Positions 60,383 to 64,000 of a DNA stretch of 64,000 nt are shown in pieces. The stretch is from contig NZ_JBBOOM010000001.1 in the NCBI RefSeq assembly GCF_038003085.1, forward strand, positions 1 to 64,000. The letters run 5' to 3'. Numbering within the stretch: the stretch's first letter is position 1; the number at the start of each line of letters is the position of its first letter. Position numbers and translations under genes: made by a program. The notes below the pieces were generated by a model that was not told the origin of the DNA, ran no database searches, and saw only the letters and a list, made by a program, of their open reading frames with translations. This DNA is from Psychrobacillus sp. FSL K6-2836. GTDB taxonomy: Bacteria; Bacillota; Bacilli; Bacillales_A; Planococcaceae.

Positions 60383-60411
60383 ATGATATTAGGAATACTT
60401 TCAATTGTCAA
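60383..60411 (-). promoter_or_regulatory. trp operon promoter
   Basis: Minus strand TTGACA (60406-60411), 17-base spacer, TATCAT (60383-60388), directly before the T-box. Confidence 0.85.
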
Positions 60412-60480
60412 ATAATTTTTATCCTTTTATATACCGTTTGCATAAAATAGGTATTAACATGACTGGGAGGGGTTTAAACA

Positions 60481-60711
60481 GTGGTAAATCCAATGTATGG
60501 CCAGAGGATTACTGTAGAACAGGCAATGAGTATTGCCTTACAAAGAGTGCCTGGAGAAATTGTACACGTGGACCTGGATATGGAGGACGGTATTCTAGTA
60601 TACGAGGTGTTCATCATGACACAAAGTAACCAGATTTTTGAAGTGGAAGTTCATGCGAGAACAGGGAATATTATAAAAATAGAACAAGAAAATGACTTTG
60701 ATTTTGATTGA
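60481..60711 (+). CDS. PepSY-domain protein
   Basis: 76 residues; GTG start eight bases after GGGAGGGG. One PepSY unit: ITVEQAMSIALQRVPGEIVH, DLDMEDGILVYEVFI, VEVHARTGNIIKIEQEND. There is no signal peptide, unlike most PepSY proteins, which are extracytoplasmic, so this one appears cytoplasmic. PepSY domains are thought to inhibit or chaperone peptidases. Divergent from the trp operon. Confidence 0.82.
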   Translation: MVNPMYGQRITVEQAMSIALQRVPGEIVHVDLDMEDGILVYEVFIMTQSNQIFEVEVHARTGNIIKIEQENDFDFD

Positions 60712-60896
60712 ACAAACAAGCATGTCACAAAAAAGCAGAAAAGAGATGGTTGCGAACAACTACTCCATTGATTCCCTTCATTATAGTTGGTGTAATAAAT
60801 GAAAATACAGGTATGCAATAAAATACCGCCCGGATGTTAATAGCATCCAATCGTTAAAATAGACTGATTCCCTTCAAGGTGTCGACAAAGATATTA

Positions 60897-60940
60897 AGTA
60901 ATCCATCCAAGCGCTAACTCATAGGTGGATTACTTTTTTC
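60897..60940 (+). terminator. Intrinsic terminator downstream of the PepSY gene
   Basis: AGTAATCCATCC/GGTGGATTACT stem with one bulge (60897-60908 with 60924-60934), then T6. Confidence 0.75.
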
Positions 60941-61432
60941 ATGTCACCTAAAAGAGTCAGCGTAATCAATGCAATCATTAGTGAGAAAAACTAATCATAA
61001 GCATTTTATCAAGACTAAATTATATAAAATACTTAAACTATTTACTTTCAATCATTAATTATATGTATTTAAAGATACCAATTTTTGTTACTGTAGTTTT
61101 GTAAAAATAGTGTGACCAAAAATACTTCGAAAACCCATATTTTAAGAAAAACAAAAAGAAACCATTTTGAAAAAAATAATTCCAAATGGCGTCATAATCA
61201 GTTATTTTGTTATTTATAAAAAAAGTTTGTTCTTTTATTATGATCCTTGTTCAACTAAACAACCCGTTAGCTATAGCATCCATGCAGCTAAAAAAACTGT
61301 ACCATAGAGGATGAAAGCATAGGAATAGATTAGTAAGGCTGGCGAAGAAGGTCGATGAACTATGGTGCCATTGAGCCCATCCGTTAGTCTGACTCCATCG
61401 CCCCCGGGTTTAATAAGGAACTTCTCGAAGCA
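60941..61432. other. Intergenic stretch with repeat fragments
   Basis: AT-rich. GTTCAACTAAACAACCCGTTAG near 61255 is an arm of the dispersed repeat. 61324-61362 resembles the complement of 7750-7786 (GGCTGGCGAAGAAGGTCGAT core) and reads RLAKKVDEL on plus, so both may be pieces of one lost gene. No intact gene. Confidence 0.45.
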
Positions 61433-62022
61433 TTATTCACTGTGGACCAATTCAGGTCCCCAAGGAGCTGGTAATATAGAATCTTCTTTGATATTTTGTC
61501 TCATTAACCCTATTTTTTTTGCATAATAATCAAGCATTTCAAAAACAGTAAAACGGTGAAAACTTCCGTGGATAAATTGGGGTTCATTTCGTCTGTTAGG
61601 GTCTATTTCCCAAAGAGGAATTGAAACACTTCCTGTATTATCACTAAATTCATTTATTAGAACACTGAAGTTAATATGCTCGTTATACCCTTTTGCAACT
61701 GCTATTACAGTAACCTCCCCCATGTTTTTCATTAGGAACCTGGGATCCTTGTTCACTGAAATAGGTATTTTTGCTTCGCCATCAGAATTTGTTAATTCTG
61801 TTCCAATTATCTCACCTAATGAATTTATTACAATAATTCGAGAGTTGCTAATTGGTGTAACATTTTCCTCAAAAATTGTTGTTACTTTAGCGGTTAATGT
61901 CGCTAAGAATGTGTTTTCATTTATCCCTGCAAACTCAGCTTTTGTTAAACTTTCCCGATTTGCATAAAACACTGTTGTTAGACTTAATAGCAATAGTAAA
62001 AAATTACTGATATTTTTTTCAT
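61433..62022 (-). pseudogene. Secreted protein gene with a -1 shift in a T tract of the signal peptide
   Basis: The main frame (from TTG 61993, 186 residues) begins inside a signal peptide: LLSLTTVFYANRES. The real start appears to be ATG 62022 (AGGTGA four bases upstream), encoding MKKISVIF. A run of six T (61998-62003 on minus) separates the frames, and adding one T would join them into a perfect signal peptide. The mature part has a beta-sandwich, carboxypeptidase-regulatory-like stretch (SRIIVINSLGEIIGTELTNS, DGEAKIPIS) and an end like WEIDPNRRNEPQFIHGSFHR. Either a recent loss, a reversible slippage switch, or a sequencing error. Function unknown. Confidence 0.6.
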
Positions 62023-62063
62023 CTAATCACCTACCTAATTTTAAGTAGTATTTCCCTGTGAAA

Positions 62064-62108
62064 AGACATTATTCTTATTGAAGTAAAGCGCCAGTTAGTT
62101 GAAGATGA
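62064..62108 (+). repeat. Dispersed repeat, 3' half
   Basis: TTATTGAAGTAAAGCGCCAG followed by TTAGTTGAAG; lies just upstream of the secreted-protein gene. Confidence 0.55.
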
Positions 62109-62154
62109 TATCATTTATAAAAACAGAATTAAATACATTGGTTTTTAAATTAAA

Positions 62155-62748
62155 TCAGTAATTCTTCTCCAGTAAGTTAATCAATTTTCCCTTTACATCA
62201 ATCCATTCGGTATCAACAATACTGTAAAATATATTGTCGTGAATAGTCCCATCTGCCTTAATCCTATGTTTACGAAATGTTCCTTCTTTTACTGCACCTA
62301 TTCGTTCAACTGCTTTTTGAGAGCGTACATTTTGACCACTAATAGAAAATTGAACACGTAGTACCTTCAGTTCTTCAAAACAATATTGAAGTAATAAAAA
62401 TTTACATTCTGTGTTTACCTTCGTTCTCCAAACTGATGGAGAAAGCCAAGTCCAGCCTATTTCAACATTTCGATTTGCTGTATCTATTTCACCAATACGA
62501 GTTGTCCCTATTACTTCACCAGATAATTTATCCTTTATTATAAAAGGTAATTGCTTTCCGTCATTTTTGCTTTGTACAGCTATGGATAATATTTGTTCTA
62601 TATCATCAAATGTTTTAACTTGCCTCCAAGTATATTTCCATACATCAGGGCTTTTTATAGCTTCATATACTCGTTCCTTATATTTCATCTCAAGAGGAAC
62701 AAGAATGATTGTATTTCCTTCCAATATTATATTTGTATCAATTTTCAT
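62155..62748 (-). CDS. RimJ/RimL-type GNAT acetyltransferase
   Basis: 197 residues. IDTANRNVEIGWTWLSPSVW is the RimL substrate region, with KVNTECKFLLLQYCFEELKV and FSISGQNVRSQKAVERIGAV for acetyl-CoA and the C-terminal motif. RBS AAAGGAG, 12 bases from the ATG. Single gene. Many Bacillales proteins with this arrangement are annotated as ribosomal-protein or general N-acetyltransferases; substrate unknown. Confidence 0.85.
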   Translation of the reverse strand: MKIDTNIILEGNTIILVPLEMKYKERVYEAIKSPDVWKYTWRQVKTFDDIEQILSIAVQSKNDGKQLPFIIKDKLSGEVIGTTRIGEIDTANRNVEIGWTWLSPSVWRTKVNTECKFLLLQYCFEELKVLRVQFSISGQNVRSQKAVERIGAVKEGTFRKHRIKADGTIHDNIFYSIVDTEWIDVKGKLINLLEKNY

Positions 62749-63138
62749 AGTGATTATTAATCTCCTTTAAAGAATTAAATAGACTTTCCTTCATAATACA
62801 ACAATACAAAAACTTTACGTCAATAGAGAGAAGTTCTTGTTAACATATAAATCTTTTTCGTGAAGCACTGGCTCTTTTAACAGACGAGAAGGAAACCAAT
62901 ATAGAACATTGAATTGCTTTCAAATTTCTACTTACTAATGTGAATTCCTTCTTCAACTATATTGCGTCGTTAGCTCAATACCAATGGTACCAACGATTTT
63001 CTACTAAAGCTCCCATTAATTTAATAAGCAACTGTAACTCTGTTTCACATAATCTTCATAATGTACAACAAAAAAGCCAACACCATGTGCCAGCTTCCTC
63101 TTTCGGTTTATTGTGAGTTACTTAATGTTTAGAATAAA
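62749..63138. other. Intergenic stretch with repeat remnant
   Basis: CTTCTTCAACTATATTGCGT followed by CGTTAG near 62948 is a decayed arm of the dispersed repeat. Nothing else recognised. Confidence 0.4.
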
Positions 63139-63549
63139 TTATTTTAATGCACTTTCGTCCATGTAAAAAAGCTCCCAAAGATGACCGTCAATATCCTCAA
63201 AACTCCATCCATACATAAAACCATGGTCTTGTGGTTCCATTGAAGGTTTCCCACCTGCTTCTAAAGCCTTGTTTACAATCTCCACGACTTTTTCTTTACT
63301 ATCAACAGATAGTGCCAAGATCGCTTCATTACTTCTTGTAGAATCAGCGATTTCTTTTTTCGTAAAAGTTTTAAAATGTTCTTCAACTAACAACATAGCA
63401 AATATATTATCACTAATAATCATACTTGCTGCAATCTCATTGGTAAACTGGGCATTGAATTCAAACCCCAATTTAGAGAAAAATTCCTTAGTCTTATTTA
63501 AATCTTTAACTGCTAAATTTACGAATATCTTATCAGCCTGAAACTCCAT
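63139..63549 (-). CDS. VOC-superfamily (glyoxalase/bleomycin-resistance-like) protein
   Basis: 136 residues from ATG at 63549; AGAGGTG lies six bases upstream, and the longer frame to 63618 has no start signal. Two beta-alpha-beta-beta-beta units: NLAVKDLNKTKEFFSKLGFE and a late GFMYGWSFEDIDGHLWELFY with the Glu of the metal site. Such proteins act as dioxygenases, isomerases or drug-binding proteins; those of PhnB/YuaE type resemble it most. Function not assigned. Confidence 0.85.
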   Translation of the reverse strand: MEFQADKIFVNLAVKDLNKTKEFFSKLGFEFNAQFTNEIAASMIISDNIFAMLLVEEHFKTFTKKEIADSTRSNEAILALSVDSKEKVVEIVNKALEAGGKPSMEPQDHGFMYGWSFEDIDGHLWELFYMDESALK

Positions 63550-63675
63550 TTTACTCACCTCTACTATAGTATTGTCATCCACAATATAATTCTCTATTTC
63601 ATTAATGAATTCCTTCAAAGAATAAAATTATTTTACAGAATCCGTTATGCGACATAAGAGGCTGGCTTTCTTTAT

Positions 63676-63696
63676 TCAACTAAAATGCGGCGATAG
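63676..63696 (+). repeat. Dispersed repeat fragment
   Basis: TTTATTCAACTAAAATGCGGC: one arm of the repeat. Confidence 0.4.
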
Positions 63697-63800
63697 TATT
63701 GTTGTTATTAAAACGTTACTTTTTTTCTATTTTTAAAAGAAATATTTGCTTGGGATAAGTTGATTTTTTCTAAACAAAATAAACATAAGGTGGTGTGATA

Positions 63801-64000
63801 ATGAAAAAATTTTATGCAACATTAGTCTTACTTTTATGCTCCTTATTAGTTTTGGCTTTATCTGTTCCTGCCCAAGAAATAAAGTCGCCTAAAGTGCTCA
63901 CTTACCATGGGGAAAGTGAAAATTGGGTGGGTGATTTTACACTTGAAATTTCTAAAGGGGCGATAACAAGACTAGGGAAGATAAAGTATCAAGGGGAAGA
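63801..64000 (+). CDS. Secreted protein, 3' end outside window
   Basis: ATG with AAGGTGGTG before it; at least 66 residues. Signal peptide: KKF, hydrophobic core LVLLLCSLLVLALS, cleavage after VPA-QE. The mature start, SPKVLTYHGESENWVGDFTL, looks like a beta-rich extracellular domain. The frame is open to the window's last base. Family not recognised. Confidence 0.7.
   Translation, partial: MKKFYATLVLLLCSLLVLALSVPAQEIKSPKVLTYHGESENWVGDFTLEISKGAITRLGKIKYQGE

Noticed and set aside
60405-60629. Second plus-strand frame overlapping the PepSY gene
   Set aside because: No ribosome binding site and odd composition; the GTG-started PepSY frame has a clear family match.

Overview
The window reads as the chromosome of a low-GC, endospore-forming member of the Bacillales. 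It has strong purine-rich ribosome binding sites, a GerA-type germinant receptor operon, a T-box-controlled trp operon, RNase J, BrnQ, YitT and YitT-like house genes, and two-component drug-pump/regulator pairs. A Planococcaceae-type host (Psychrobacillus/Lysinibacillus/Sporosarcina-like) is my guess, not something the sequence proves. The window opens inside uppP and closes inside the start of a secreted-protein gene.

Layout. (1) 0.8-14.1 kb is an accessory stretch of small, mostly plus-strand genes: lipoproteins, small membrane proteins, GNAT acetyltransferases, Amj lipid II flippase, a peptidase E-like protein, an interrupted HAD hydrolase and several other decayed genes. They are separated by copies and fragments of one dispersed repeat of about 75 bp that folds into a terminator-like hairpin plus a second hairpin. 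The same repeat returns in fragments at 61-63.7 kb and is not seen between. A CatB-type acetyltransferase at 1.6 kb carries a leader peptide plus hairpin upstream, the layout of drug-induced attenuation. (2) 14.5-20.8 kb: a tandem ribbon-helix-helix protein and a serine-recombinase homologue without its catalytic serine, SulP plus UspA, a solitary tRNA-Asn, an RNase J family protein, a YjdI-like ferredoxin and acetyltransferases. (3) 21.4-32.0 kb: a complete maltodextrin module (LacI-family repressor, GH13 alpha-glucosidase, membrane-anchored amylase, MalG, MalF, binding lipoprotein, divergent neopullulanase). It is bracketed by direct copies of a 24-bp site carrying the Firmicute dif XerD arm. 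A third copy of the site abuts the 3' end of a XerC/D-like tyrosine recombinase gene at 34.1 kb. The 2-kb segment between the second and third copies carries an unknown two-TM protein and two small ORFs.

(4) 35.6-40.2 kb: amidohydrolase, BrnQ and a PAS/AAA+/Fis regulator that lacks the GAFTGA sigma-54 contact motif. (5) 40.2-45 kb: a germinant receptor operon in the order A-C-small D-like-B, followed by a truncated second B copy. (6) 45-55 kb: YitT, a DUF4097-type protein, then a set of small genes, TetR/MFS and MerR/GNAT/MATE resistance pairs. This set is enclosed by two inverted, nearly identical 250-bp MITE-like elements. (7) 55.4-60.4 kb: trpDCFBA behind a Trp-specific T-box, with trpE absent. 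(8) 60.4-64 kb: a PepSY protein, a frameshifted secreted-protein gene, GNAT and VOC proteins.

The most notable signals are the Xer/dif-like sites that delimit a metabolic module next to a tyrosine recombinase; the cassette-like array of single genes and folded repeats; a structured element found twice just upstream of malF and trpD with compensatory base changes; and the leader peptide of the CatB-like gene. All family names rest on motif recognition by eye; no database search was run.
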